A stretch of 64,000 nucleotides of DNA, taken from assembly GCF_000389965.1 (NCBI RefSeq), contig NC_021191.1, positions 8,743,501-8,807,500 of the forward strand. The letters run 5' to 3'. The first letter of the stretch is position 1, and each line of letters starts with the position of its first letter. Under the pieces are notes generated by a model that saw nothing but the letters and a program-made list of their open reading frames with translations, made no database searches and was not told the origin of the DNA. This document shows positions 50,840-60,370 of the stretch, piece by piece. The position numbers and the translations under genes were made by a program. Origin of the DNA: Actinoplanes sp. N902-109 (GTDB lineage Bacteria > Actinomycetota > Actinomycetes > Mycobacteriales > Micromonosporaceae).

Positions 50840-51933
50840 CCGAGAAGATCCACGGCCGGGTCGTCCGCCCGGGTGCGGTGGTGCCCGGGTTCGTCGAGGT
50901 GGACGGCCCGACGATCCGGTCCGTCGAGGAGGCCCCGGCCGGCGACGACATCATCGTGCCGGGCTTCGTGGATCTGCACTGCCACGGCGGCGGCGGGCAC
51001 ACCTTCACCCGGGGCGACGCCGGGGACGCCGCGCAGGCCGCCAGCTTCCATCTTGCCCACGGCACCACCACGATGCTGGCCAGCCTGGTCAGTTCCCCGT
51101 ACGACCTGATGCGCGACGCCACCGCGGCCTACCTCCCGCTGATCGAGCAGGGGGCCATCGCGGGCATCCACTTCGAGGGCCCGTACCTGAGCAGCGCCCG
51201 GTGCGGCGCGCAGAACCCGGAGTTCCTGCGCGACCCGTCGATCGACGAGCTGACCGCGCTGCTCGAGCTTGCCGGGGGCGGGATCCGGCTGGTCACGGTC
51301 GCGCCCGAGCTGCCCGGGGCACTCGACGCGATCCGCTTCCTGGCCGGCCACGGGGTCACGGCGGCGATCGGGCACACCGATGCCACGTACGAGCAGGTCC
51401 TCGCCGGGGTGGCGGCCGGCGCAACGGTCGGCACCCACGTCTTCAACGGCATGCCGCCGATGCACCACCGCGAGCCCGGACCGGTGGTGGCGCTGCTCGA
51501 CTCCCCGACGATCATCTGCGAGCTGGTCGCGGACGGCATCCACCTGCACGACGGCACACTGCGGTTCGCCGCGCACGCCACCGGCCCCGACCGGGCCGTG
51601 CTGATCACCGACGCGATGGACGCCGCCGGCATGCCCGACGGCGAGTACGAGCTGGGCGGTCAGGCCGTGGTGGTGGCCGACCGGGTGGCCCGGCTGGCCC
51701 GCAACGGCTCGATCGCGGGCAGCACGCTCACCATGGATGCCGCGTTCCGGCAGGCCGTGGGCGCCGGGCTGGCCCTGCCGGCGGCCGCGGCGATGGCCTC
51801 GACCACCCCGGCCCGGGTCCTCGGGCTGACCGACGAGGTGGGCGCGCTGGCGGCCGGGCTGCGTGCCGACCTGGTCGTGCTCTCACCGGACCTGCGGGTC
51901 AAACGGGTGATGCGAGCAGGCGCCTGGATCTGA
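50836..51933 (+). CDS. nagA: N-acetylglucosamine-6-phosphate deacetylase
   Basis: 365-residue amidohydrolase converting GlcNAc-6-phosphate to glucosamine-6-phosphate and acetate. The N-terminal metal site is DLHCHGGGG near residue 46. IHFEGPYLSS near 112 provides the bridging glutamate, GHTDAT near 180 and THVFNGMPPMHHREPG the middle ligands, and LITDAMDAAGMPDG near 256 the catalytic aspartate. The GTG start overlaps the ROK gene stop. The encoded order isomerase-kinase-deacetylase covers GlcNAc entry into glycolysis. Confidence 0.95.
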   Translation: MTEKIHGRVVRPGAVVPGFVEVDGPTIRSVEEAPAGDDIIVPGFVDLHCHGGGGHTFTRGDAGDAAQAASFHLAHGTTTMLASLVSSPYDLMRDATAAYLPLIEQGAIAGIHFEGPYLSSARCGAQNPEFLRDPSIDELTALLELAGGGIRLVTVAPELPGALDAIRFLAGHGVTAAIGHTDATYEQVLAGVAAGATVGTHVFNGMPPMHHREPGPVVALLDSPTIICELVADGIHLHDGTLRFAAHATGPDRAVLITDAMDAAGMPDGEYELGGQAVVVADRVARLARNGSIAGSTLTMDAAFRQAVGAGLALPAAAAMASTTPARVLGLTDEVGALAAGLRADLVVLSPDLRVKRVMRAGAWI

Positions 51934-52564
51934 GGACCGATTCCCACGGTACGCGGGCGAGCACCCGCGCGAGGACCAGTCCGAGCAGCAGTCCCGCCAC
52001 CGAGTCGGTGATCCAGTGGAAGGCGAGGTAGGTGGTGGTGATGAACACGATCACCGGCGGCGCCACCCGGATCGCCGACCAGTCCCGGCCGGTCAGCTCG
52101 CGCAGCAGCAGGGCGATGACGAAATACCAGGCCAGCGCGTTGGCGACATGGCCTGACGGGTAGCTCATCGCATACTGGCCCGAGGCCGCGGGATTGAACA
52201 GGATCTCACGGTCGGGGCCGGTGAACGCGGGGGCGGCCCGGTCCAGCCAGATCTTGAGCGGGCCGATCGTCACGTAGGTCAGCACGAACCCGGCCACGAA
52301 CGGCAGCACCACCCGCCACGACCGGCGGCGCCAGAGCAGCAGCGCGGTGAGCACCAGGGCCACCGGCATCAGCACCTGGCCGCCCTGGCCCAGGTAGTTG
52401 AGCACCCGCAGGGTCCAGTAGAGCGGTGCGGGCCGGTGCCCGGTGACCCAGTCGGCCACCCGGACATCGAGCGTGAGCAGGTGTCCGTTGGCCAGCGCCA
52501 GGGTCAGCGCGGCGAATGCCAGCAGGAGGACGACCTCCGGCCACCATCCCCGTACCCGTTGCAT
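51899..52564 (-). CDS. PAP2 family membrane phosphatase
   Basis: 221-residue integral membrane lipid-phosphatase-type protein. The phosphatase tripartite motif is present: KIWLDRAAP, YPSGHVANALA with the catalytic PSGH, and FHWITDSVAGLLLG carrying the second histidine and aspartate. Six hydrophobic segments surround it. It probably acts on an undecaprenyl-pyrophosphate or phosphatidate-type lipid, but the substrate is unproven. ATG 52564 is favoured over TTG 52582. The 3' end overlaps nagA by 35 bp in convergent orientation. Confidence 0.88.
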   Translation of the reverse strand: MQRVRGWWPEVVLLLAFAALTLALANGHLLTLDVRVADWVTGHRPAPLYWTLRVLNYLGQGGQVLMPVALVLTALLLWRRRSWRVVLPFVAGFVLTYVTIGPLKIWLDRAAPAFTGPDREILFNPAASGQYAMSYPSGHVANALAWYFVIALLLRELTGRDWSAIRVAPPVIVFITTTYLAFHWITDSVAGLLLGLVLARVLARVPWESVLRSRRLLASPV

Positions 52565-52582
52565 GGGGTCAACGGTACTCAA

Positions 52583-53842
52583 TCAGAGGTAGCTCTTGAG
52601 CTTGGCGTAGATCAAGTCACCCCGGACGCCGGAATTGGGGCAGCCGCCGAAGTGGTGCAGCGCCACCACCTTGTTGGTCCTGCGGGACAGCACCGGGCTG
52701 CCGCTCGAACCACCCGCGGTGTCACAGTAGTAGGAGATGTCGGAGTTCCTCGCGTACCCGTCGAACGCATTGTCCGAGACCGCGCAGGTGCCGGCCTTGT
52801 CGCCGAGCCGGCCCGCGATCCGGGTGGGCTCGCCCGCGGGGTGCTGCGGGACGTACAGCTCCTGGTTGCGGACCGGGCGGGCGGTGTCCAGGGTCAGGTA
52901 GCCGTACTTCTGCACCGAGGCGAAGTTCTCGATCGTAAACAGGGTGTAGTCGTACACACGACTGGTGGTGAGGACCTTGTCGCCCCAGACCTTGGTCGGC
53001 ATGAAGACGGCGTGACCACCGCACCGCGCGCACTGGTAGTTGAACCACACCTCGGTCTCGTAGGCGTCGGCCGAGCTGGCGAAGCAGTGGTTGTTGGTCA
53101 GCATCCGGTTCTTGGCGCCGATCCGCCAGCCCGTGCACAGCTCGGTGCCGTTGATCAGCAGGCGCGCGATCGCTTGGGAGCGGGTGTAGGCGACCGGGTC
53201 GGCCGACTTGTAGCAGACTGCGTCGCTGCTCTGGTCGCCGCCGCAGACCGACTCCTCACGTCCGGTCAGCCCCGGGCGCAGCAACTGGTCCGCGGGCGCC
53301 TGCGCCTGTTCGGATCGGGAGAAACCCTTGGCAACCTTGTCCACCCGTACGCCGACCCGATCGCCAACCGCAGCAGCCACAGCGCCGCCACCTCGGTGCA
53401 CTTCGACCACCGCCGTGTCACCCGTCACCGACATCGCCCACCGGGCGCTCGGCTTGCTCGCGCTGACCAGCTTGGGTGCGTCGTACCGGTAGGACTCGTG
53501 GCCGGCCGCGTCGGAGACGGTCAGATAGTCACCGGGTCGCAGCACCATGCGGCTGAAGTGCACCTTCACGTACGAGGCCCGGGGATAGGCGAAGCGTTCC
53601 GGCTTGCCGTAGCCGAGCACCCTGTCCAGGGCCAGCACCTCGCCGACCCGCTGGATGCCGTCCTCGCCCGCCGGGACCTGCGCGGACTCGTTGATCGAGG
53701 CGGTCTGCGGCACGCTCGGCCCGTGCCAGGAGCCGACGACCCGGCCGGTGTGGTCCTGGTGGTGCCAGGCCACCCCACCGGCCGTACCGGCCAACGCCAG
53801 GGCGGCGATGGCCCCGGCCAGAATGCTCACCGAGCGGCGCAC
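52583..53842 (-). CDS. Secreted trypsin-like serine protease
   Basis: 419-residue exported protease. A signal peptide (RRSVSILAGAIAALALAG) precedes a ~200-residue propeptide-like region and a C-terminal S1-type catalytic domain. The triad is readable as MLTNNHCFAS (His ~250), SRVYDYTLF (Asp ~306) and DTAGGSSGSPVLS (Ser ~380). Six or more cysteines in the mature region suggest disulfides. The domain resembles bacterial lysyl-endopeptidase/V8-type enzymes. GTG 53842 has GGGAG 7 nt upstream. Confidence 0.88.
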   Translation of the reverse strand: MRRSVSILAGAIAALALAGTAGGVAWHHQDHTGRVVGSWHGPSVPQTASINESAQVPAGEDGIQRVGEVLALDRVLGYGKPERFAYPRASYVKVHFSRMVLRPGDYLTVSDAAGHESYRYDAPKLVSASKPSARWAMSVTGDTAVVEVHRGGGAVAAAVGDRVGVRVDKVAKGFSRSEQAQAPADQLLRPGLTGREESVCGGDQSSDAVCYKSADPVAYTRSQAIARLLINGTELCTGWRIGAKNRMLTNNHCFASSADAYETEVWFNYQCARCGGHAVFMPTKVWGDKVLTTSRVYDYTLFTIENFASVQKYGYLTLDTARPVRNQELYVPQHPAGEPTRIAGRLGDKAGTCAVSDNAFDGYARNSDISYYCDTAGGSSGSPVLSRRTNKVVALHHFGGCPNSGVRGDLIYAKLKSYL

Positions 53843-53930
53843 AAAATCACTCCCGTCCCTGGGTCGTCCGGGATGTGTAACGAGCCACGTGCGGCAGCGT
53901 CGCGCCGCATCCAGAGGGCACACTGGGTGC

Positions 53931-55154
53931 GTGCGCATCACTTCCGCCCTCATCGACCCGGCGCTGCTGGACCTGCCGTGGGACGTGCCGCTGGAGGAAT
54001 GGCCCGCCGATCGCCTCGTCGCGCTGCCCCAGGGCATCTCGCGGCACATCGTCCGGTTCGTCAAGCTCAACGACACCGTGTACGCGCTCAAGGAAACCCG
54101 TGAGCGCATCGCCGAGAAGGAGTACGACCTGCTGCGCGCGCTGGAGCGCATCGACTTCCCGGCAGTGGAGGCCGTGGCGATCGTCACCGACCGCACCGAT
54201 ACCACCGGCGAACCGCTGGAGACCGTGCTGATCACCCGGCACCTGCAGTTCTCGCTGCCCTACCGCGCGTTGTTCTCCCACGTGCTGCGGCCCGAAACGA
54301 TGAACCGGCTGCTCGACGCGCTGGCCGCGCTGGTCGTGCGGATGCACCTCACCGGCTTCTCGTGGGGCGACTGCTCACTGTCCAACACGCTGTTCCGCCG
54401 TGACGCGGGTGCTTTCGCCGCCTATCTGGTCGACGCCGAGACCGGCAACCTGTACCCCAAGCTGTCCGAGGGTCAGCGCAGCGAGGACGTCGAGATCCTG
54501 CGCATGAACATCTTCGGCGAATGTCTCGACCTGCAGGCCGCCGAACTGCTGCACGAGTCGATCGACCCGGAGGCCGTGGTCGACGACATCGTGGCGCGCT
54601 ACGAACGGTTGTGGCACGAGGTCACGTACGAGCAGGAGGTGCCGCGTGACCCGCGGGACGCCCGGCACGACATCGAGGGTCGCATCCGCCGGCTCAACGA
54701 GCTGGGCTTCGACGTGGCCGAGGTGGCCATGTCCACCGTGGACAGCGGCTACCGGGTGCGGCCCAAGGTGGTCGACGCCGGCTATCACACCCGCCGGCTG
54801 ATGCGGCTTACCGGCCTGGACGCCGAGGAGAACCAGGCCCGGCAGCTGCTCAACGACCTGGACACCTATCGCGCCGAGAGCGACCTGACCGACGAGCAGC
54901 AGGCCGCGCACCGCTGGCTCACCGAGGTGTTCGAGCCGGTGGTCCGTGCGGTGCCGGCCGGCTTCCGGCGCAAGCTGGAGCCGCAGGAGATCTTCTCGCA
55001 GATCATCCAGCACAAGTGGCTGCTGTCCGAGCGGGCCGGCCGGGACGTGGGCATGGGCCCGGCGGTGCAGTCGTACCTGACCGACGTGCTCGCCCACAAA
55101 CCCGACGAACAGGCCGTCCTGGGCATCGAGGTGGGCGCAGCTCAGGCGCAGTAA
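53931..55154 (+). CDS. DUF4032 domain protein (kinase-fold-like)
   Basis: 407-residue soluble protein of the DUF4032 family, with an N-terminal lipopolysaccharide-kinase-like region. Kinase-like landmarks are RFVKLNDTVYALKETRERIAEKEY (a lysine/glutamate pair at about 45-60), MHLTGFSWGDCSLSN near 142 in place of an HxD..N loop, and LVDAETGNL near 170 resembling a DFG-type aspartate. Activity and substrate are unknown. It starts at GTG 53931 and is divergent from the protease gene with an 88-bp gap. Confidence 0.8.
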   Translation: MRITSALIDPALLDLPWDVPLEEWPADRLVALPQGISRHIVRFVKLNDTVYALKETRERIAEKEYDLLRALERIDFPAVEAVAIVTDRTDTTGEPLETVLITRHLQFSLPYRALFSHVLRPETMNRLLDALAALVVRMHLTGFSWGDCSLSNTLFRRDAGAFAAYLVDAETGNLYPKLSEGQRSEDVEILRMNIFGECLDLQAAELLHESIDPEAVVDDIVARYERLWHEVTYEQEVPRDPRDARHDIEGRIRRLNELGFDVAEVAMSTVDSGYRVRPKVVDAGYHTRRLMRLTGLDAEENQARQLLNDLDTYRAESDLTDEQQAAHRWLTEVFEPVVRAVPAGFRRKLEPQEIFSQIIQHKWLLSERAGRDVGMGPAVQSYLTDVLAHKPDEQAVLGIEVGAAQAQ

Positions 55155-55660
55155 CCCGCGATCGGGGTCAGCCACTCCGTCATCTTGTCCTCCAGAACCT
55201 TGTCGAGGTTCTTGGTCGACGTGATGGAGTCGAAGAACTTGGTGTCGGACGCGCTCTTGGTGAACTTGGCGGCCGAGGTCTTGCCGGCGTCCTGCACCTC
55301 GGGGTTCTTCGCCTTGGCGGTCAGCGAGCGGATCTGCGAGCCGACGTTCTTGAGCTGCTTGCCCGCGGCCTTCTCGGCAGCCTCGGCGTTGTCCGCCTGC
55401 TTCGCTTCCTTGTACGCGATCATCTTGCCGATCTCGGTGCCGAAGTCCTCGAGCTCGGCGTCGAAGACCTTCTCGACCTTGGCGCAGACCTGCTTGGTGT
55501 CCGCCGAGTAGTCCGGTGGCGGGGAGGCCGACGCGGGCGCCGACGAGGGCACGATGATCGCCGGGGCCTCGGCCGCGGAGTCCTGGTCATCGCCGCTGCT
55601 GCAGGCCGTGGCCGCCAGCAGCAGGCCGCCGAACGTCACGGCGAGAAGGGCGCGTCGCAT
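55142..55660 (-). CDS. Hypothetical lipoprotein
   Basis: 172-residue lipoprotein of unknown function. The signal peptide MRRALLAVTFGGLLLAATACSS contains an A-T-A-C lipobox near residue 20. A serine/proline-rich linker follows, then a helical, lysine- and aspartate-rich domain (KQVCAKVEKVFDAELEDFG onward) with cysteines near the domain start and at the C-terminal GYCA, which may pair. Overlaps the DUF4032 gene end by 13 bp. Confidence 0.8.
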   Translation of the reverse strand: MRRALLAVTFGGLLLAATACSSGDDQDSAAEAPAIIVPSSAPASASPPPDYSADTKQVCAKVEKVFDAELEDFGTEIGKMIAYKEAKQADNAEAAEKAAGKQLKNVGSQIRSLTAKAKNPEVQDAGKTSAAKFTKSASDTKFFDSITSTKNLDKVLEDKMTEWLTPIAGYCA

Positions 55661-55919
55661 GCCAGATCCTGTCCGTCGGGGGTGCAAACCCCCGCGACGT
55701 TACTTCCGTGGCCCGGCGGCGTCCAACCCGGTGGTTCCCGTCCGGTGGTTCTTGTTCAGCCCGCCCACCCCGTCGTGCGCGAGCTGAACACCCCCGTTAC
55801 GGGCCGTTCCGCCCCGCGGGGGCGTGAGGTGTCCGGTAGCGGAACGGCCTGCCCGAAGAGCCTGCCACCGGCCGCTCTCATCCCGCTGCCATCACGCTCT
55901 CACCCGCTATCGTTCACCG

Positions 55920-58859
55920 ATGCACTTCGGCATCCTCGGCCCCCTCGTGGTGACCCACGACCACGACGAGATACCGATCAGTGCGGGCCGCGACCGGATC
56001 GTGCTGGCGATGCTGCTGCTGCAGCCCGGTCGCACGGTCGGCGTCGACGAGCTGATCGACGCCCTGTGGGAGGACGGTCCGCCCACCACGGCCCGCGGCC
56101 AGTTGCAGACCTGCGTCTCCCGGCTGCGCCGCACCCTGCCGCCGGACCTGATCCGCACCGACCCGGCCGGGTACAGCATCGTGGTCCGGCCCGACGAACT
56201 GGACGCGGCGGAGTTCGCCCAGCTCATCGCCCGAGCCTCGGGCACCGGGCAGGATGAGGGCGGCAAGCTGCTGCACGAGGCGCTGTCGCTGTGGCGCGGC
56301 CCGGCGCTGGCCGGCATCGAGTCCCGGCCGGTCCGGCGGCTCGCCGCGGTCCTCGACGAGCAGCGCGCCGGCGTGGCCGAGGCCTGGATCGCCCACGAGC
56401 TGGCGAACGGGCACGAACAGCAGATCGTGGCCGACCTGGTCGGGCTGGTGGAGGCCTATCCGCTGCGCGAACGGCTCCGGCTGCAGCTGATGCTCACCCT
56501 GCACCGGCTCGGCCGGCAGGCCGATGCGCTGGCGGAGTTCCGCCGCACCCGGGTGCTGCTGCGCGACGAACTCGGCATCGAACCCGGCCCGGAGCTGCAG
56601 GATCTGCACCACCGCATCCTCTCCGGCACGCTGATCCGTGACCGGGCCGACCGACCGGCCGCACCGGTGCGCAGCCTGCCGCGGATGGTCAGCGACTTCA
56701 CCGGGCGCGACGACGCGGTGGCGCGGCTGGTCGAGGCCAGCTCCCGGATGCCCGTGCTGACCATCGACGGCATGGCCGGCAGCGGCAAGACCACGCTGGC
56801 CCTGCGCGTCGCGGAGGTGCTCGGCAGCGACTACCCCGACGTCCAGCTCTTCCTCGACCTGCACGGGCACAGCGAGCAGGAACCGCTGGAACCGGCCGCC
56901 GCGCTGCTGACGCTGCTGCGCCGGCTCGGGGTCGAGGCTCAGCGCATCCCGGCCGGCCTGCAGGAACGCGCCGATCTCTGGCGCGCGGAACTGGGCAACC
57001 GGCGCGCGTTGATCATCCTCGACAACGCCGCGTCCAGCGAGCAGGTCGCACTGCTGCTCCCGGACTCGCCGGTCAACCGGTGCCTGGTCACCAGCCGCCG
57101 GCGGCTGGCGGGCCTGGACGGCAGCCATCCCGAGTCGTTGCCGGTGCTCGACGAGAACGAGGCGGTGCTGCTGCTGCGCCGCACGGCCGGCCCCCGGGTG
57201 GACGCCGAACCCGAGGCTTCGCGGCAGCTGATCCACCTGTGCGGACGGCTCCCGCTGGCCATCCGGCTGGCCGGTGCCCGGCTGGCGCATCGGCCCCGGT
57301 GGGCGGTGAGCGACCTGGTCCGGCGGCTGGACCAGGCCGTGCTGCCCGAGCTCGTGGCCGAGAACCGCACGGTGGCGAGCGCGTTCGCGCTGTCCTGGGC
57401 CCAGCTGCCCGCGCTGGCCCAGCGGGTGTTCCGGCTGCTGGGCTTGCACCCGGCCGCCCGGTTCCGGGCCACCGCGGTCGCCGCGCTGGCCGACCTGCCG
57501 CTGGGCGAGGCCCAGGACATCCTCGACGACCTGGTCGACGTCCACCTGCTCGAAGAGCCCGAGCCCGAGTCGTACCGGCTGCACGACCTGGTCCGCCGGT
57601 ATGCCGCGACCCTCGCGGAGGGGCTGCCCCCCGCCGAGCGCCGGGCGGCCCTCGCGCACCTCGTCGACCTGCATCTGTACGCCGCCGCGCAGGGAAACGC
57701 CGCCCGTGACGTCGGCGGGGTGCAGCAGGACTATCCGACCGCACCGCCGGCCCGGGCCGACCTGGTCGCCGTGGCGGTCGCCGACCCCGCCTGGCTGGAG
57801 GAGCAGCGGCCGGTGCTCGGCGCACTCATCCGGATCGCCGCCGAGCTCGACGACCCGCGCCGCGCCTGGATGCTCGCCCGGGTCAACTGGTACTACCTGT
57901 TCCACAACAACTATCTGGACGACACGATCGCGGTGCTGGCGGCCGGGCTGAACGCGGCCCGGCGGGCGAACGATGCTCAAGGCATCGCCCTGACCAGCAA
58001 CTACCTCGCCTCGGGTCTGTACCGCGTCGGCCGGAACGCGGAAGCGCTGCAGCTCACGACGGTGATGCTCGACTACAGCCTGCAGACCGGCGACCCGGTC
58101 ATCATCGCCCGGGCGCGGATGAATCACGGCGGCGTGCTGCACCGGCTGGGCCGGGTCACCGAGGCGTTGGAAAACGTCAAGCAGGCGTATCGCGGCTGGC
58201 AGGCGACCGGCAACAGCAGAGCGGCAGCGAACGCGCGGGTGTCGATCGCCGCCTTCCTGACCGAGATGGGCCGCCATCGTGAGGCGTTGTGGCACGCCCG
58301 GCTGTGCCTGCAGGCAGCCGTCGAGCTCGGCTACGACTTCCTCATCGGCATCGTGCTGATCGCCGTCGCCGAGCCCCGGCTGGAGCTGGGCGACGTCGAC
58401 GCCGCCGAACGGCTGCTGCGGGCGGCCATCCCCCAGCTGCGCCGGCACAACCAGTCCTTCGCCGAGGTGGAGGCGCTCACCCTGATGGGGCGGCTCGACA
58501 TGCGCAAGGGCCGCTACGAGCAGGCGCAGCGGTGGTACCAGTCCGCGCTGGACCTGGCCCGGCGCCACGGGCAGCGGCCCTGGGTCGTGATCGGTTCCAA
58601 CGGTCTCGGCGACGTACTGCGCGCGCTGGGCGAGCCGGAAGCCGCGGCCGAGTCCTACCGGGCGGCCCTGACCGAGGCGCGCCAGCAGGGCTTCGCCCCG
58701 GAGGAGGCGCGCGCGTTGCACGGCATCGCGGCCTGCGTGGCCGGCCACGACCCGGACACCGCCCGCCGCTATCTGCACCGGGCGCGGGCGATCCTGCAAC
58801 GCACCGGCGGTGCCGAACTGACCGGCGTGGAACACCGGCTGGCCGCCCTCGACGGCTGA
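55920..58859 (+). CDS. AfsR/SARP family transcriptional regulator (SARP-NB-ARC-TPR)
   Basis: 979-residue large SARP. An OmpR-like DNA-binding domain (about 1-95: GILGPLVVT, then VDELIDALWEDGPP and LQTCVSRLRRTL) and the bacterial transcriptional-activation domain (about 96-245) come first. An NB-ARC-type NTPase follows (Walker A GMAGSGKTTLA ~283, then RALIILDNA and LGNR blocks), then TPR-like helices from ~640 to the end (e.g. RHREALWHARLCLQAAVELG). This architecture matches AfsR. There is no biosynthetic cluster beside it, so its target is likely elsewhere. ATG 55920 lacks a clear ribosome-binding site. Confidence 0.9.
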   Translation: MHFGILGPLVVTHDHDEIPISAGRDRIVLAMLLLQPGRTVGVDELIDALWEDGPPTTARGQLQTCVSRLRRTLPPDLIRTDPAGYSIVVRPDELDAAEFAQLIARASGTGQDEGGKLLHEALSLWRGPALAGIESRPVRRLAAVLDEQRAGVAEAWIAHELANGHEQQIVADLVGLVEAYPLRERLRLQLMLTLHRLGRQADALAEFRRTRVLLRDELGIEPGPELQDLHHRILSGTLIRDRADRPAAPVRSLPRMVSDFTGRDDAVARLVEASSRMPVLTIDGMAGSGKTTLALRVAEVLGSDYPDVQLFLDLHGHSEQEPLEPAAALLTLLRRLGVEAQRIPAGLQERADLWRAELGNRRALIILDNAASSEQVALLLPDSPVNRCLVTSRRRLAGLDGSHPESLPVLDENEAVLLLRRTAGPRVDAEPEASRQLIHLCGRLPLAIRLAGARLAHRPRWAVSDLVRRLDQAVLPELVAENRTVASAFALSWAQLPALAQRVFRLLGLHPAARFRATAVAALADLPLGEAQDILDDLVDVHLLEEPEPESYRLHDLVRRYAATLAEGLPPAERRAALAHLVDLHLYAAAQGNAARDVGGVQQDYPTAPPARADLVAVAVADPAWLEEQRPVLGALIRIAAELDDPRRAWMLARVNWYYLFHNNYLDDTIAVLAAGLNAARRANDAQGIALTSNYLASGLYRVGRNAEALQLTTVMLDYSLQTGDPVIIARARMNHGGVLHRLGRVTEALENVKQAYRGWQATGNSRAAANARVSIAAFLTEMGRHREALWHARLCLQAAVELGYDFLIGIVLIAVAEPRLELGDVDAAERLLRAAIPQLRRHNQSFAEVEALTLMGRLDMRKGRYEQAQRWYQSALDLARRHGQRPWVVIGSNGLGDVLRALGEPEAAAESYRAALTEARQQGFAPEEARALHGIAACVAGHDPDTARRYLHRARAILQRTGGAELTGVEHRLAALDG

Positions 58860-58911
58860 ACAGTGGCACGGATCAACTGCGTCCGGCAGGTGGCGGGGGC
58901 AGGATGGAGGG

Positions 58912-60312
58912 GTGACCACGACTGACGAGAGCGGATTCCGGATCGAGCGCGACACGATGGGTGAGGTCCGGGTGCCGGCCGATGCCCTGTGGCGCGCGCA
59001 GACGCAGCGTGCGGTGGAGAATTTCCCCATCTCCGGGCGGGGGCTGGAGTCCTCGCACATCCGGGCGCTGGCGCAGATCAAGGGTGCGGCAGCGCAGGTG
59101 AACGCGAGCCTGGGCGTGCTCGACGACGACCTGGCCAAGGCGATCGCCACCGCGGCGGCGCAGGTGGCCGAGGGCGGCTACGACGACCAGTTCCCGATCG
59201 ACGTCTTCCAGACCGGCTCGGGCACCTCGTCCAACATGAACACCAACGAGGTGATCGCCACCCTCGCGGCGCGTGAGCTGGGCCGGCCGGTGCACCCCAA
59301 CGACCACGTCAACGCGTCGCAGTCCAGCAACGACGTGTTCCCCTCGTCGATCCACCTGGCCGCGACCGAGGCCGTCACGACCGACCTGATCCCGGCCCTG
59401 GAGCATCTCGGGCGGGCGCTGAGCGACAAGGCCGGCGCCTGGTCCGAGGTGGTCAAATCCGGTCGCACGCACCTCATGGACGCGACTCCGGTCACCCTGG
59501 GTCAGGAATTCTCCGGGTACGCCGCCCAGGTGCGCTACGGCATCGAACGGCTGGGCGCCGTCCTGCCCCGGCTCGGCGAGCTGCCGCTGGGCGGCACCGC
59601 GGTCGGCACCGGCGTCAACACCCCGCCCGGGTTCGCCCCGGCGGTGATCGAGCGGCTGCGCGAGCTGACCGGGCTGCCGCTGTCCGAGGCCCGTAACCAC
59701 TTCGAGGCCCAGGGCGCCCGGGACGCACTGGTGGAGGCGTCCGGTCAGCTGCGGGTGATCGCGGTCGGCCTCTACAAGATCGTCAACGACATCCGGTGGA
59801 TGGGCTCCGGCCCCCGCGCCGGCCTGCGCGAGCTGCGCCTGCCCGACCTGCAGCCGGGCTCGTCGATCATGCCGGGCAAGGTCAACCCGGTCGTCCCCGA
59901 GTCGGTGCGCCAGGTCGCCGCGCAGGTCATCGGCAACGACGCGGCCGTCGCGTTCGCCGGCACCCAGGGCGACTTCGAGCTCAACGTGATGCTCCCGGTG
60001 ATGGCCCGCAACCTGCTCGAGTCGATCAAGCTGCTGGCCGCGGCGGCCCGGATGCTCGCCGACCGGTGCATCGCCGGGCTGGAGGCCAACGAGGACGTCA
60101 CCCGGGGTTACGCCGAGGGGTCACCGTCCATCGTCACCCCGCTCAACCGCCACCTGGGCTACGACGAGGCGGCCGCGATCGCCAAGCAGGCGCTCAAGGA
60201 AGACAAGACGATCCGGGCGGTAGTCATCGAACGCGGACATGTCGCCAACGGCACTTTGACCGAGGATGAGCTGGATGCGGCGCTTGACGTCCTCCGGATG
60301 ACCCGGCCCTGA
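58912..60312 (+). CDS. fumC: Fumarate hydratase class II
   Basis: Iron-independent tetrameric fumarase interconverting fumarate and malate in the TCA cycle; 466 residues, normal for the class. It has TGSGTSSNMNTNEVIA near residue 102, GRTHLMDATPV near 184 and the signature GSSIMPGKVNPV near 316. Substrate-binding HPNDHVNASQSSNDVFP is intact. The start is GTG 58912 preceded by a GGATGGAGG stretch. It lies downstream of the SARP gene by 52 bp and is probably independent of it. Confidence 0.96.
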   Translation: MTTTDESGFRIERDTMGEVRVPADALWRAQTQRAVENFPISGRGLESSHIRALAQIKGAAAQVNASLGVLDDDLAKAIATAAAQVAEGGYDDQFPIDVFQTGSGTSSNMNTNEVIATLAARELGRPVHPNDHVNASQSSNDVFPSSIHLAATEAVTTDLIPALEHLGRALSDKAGAWSEVVKSGRTHLMDATPVTLGQEFSGYAAQVRYGIERLGAVLPRLGELPLGGTAVGTGVNTPPGFAPAVIERLRELTGLPLSEARNHFEAQGARDALVEASGQLRVIAVGLYKIVNDIRWMGSGPRAGLRELRLPDLQPGSSIMPGKVNPVVPESVRQVAAQVIGNDAAVAFAGTQGDFELNVMLPVMARNLLESIKLLAAAARMLADRCIAGLEANEDVTRGYAEGSPSIVTPLNRHLGYDEAAAIAKQALKEDKTIRAVVIERGHVANGTLTEDELDAALDVLRMTRP

Positions 60313-60370
60313 TCACCTTTGGTGGGATGGCCCCGACTCCCCCTTGTGGAACCTTGATCTCTTCGATGGA

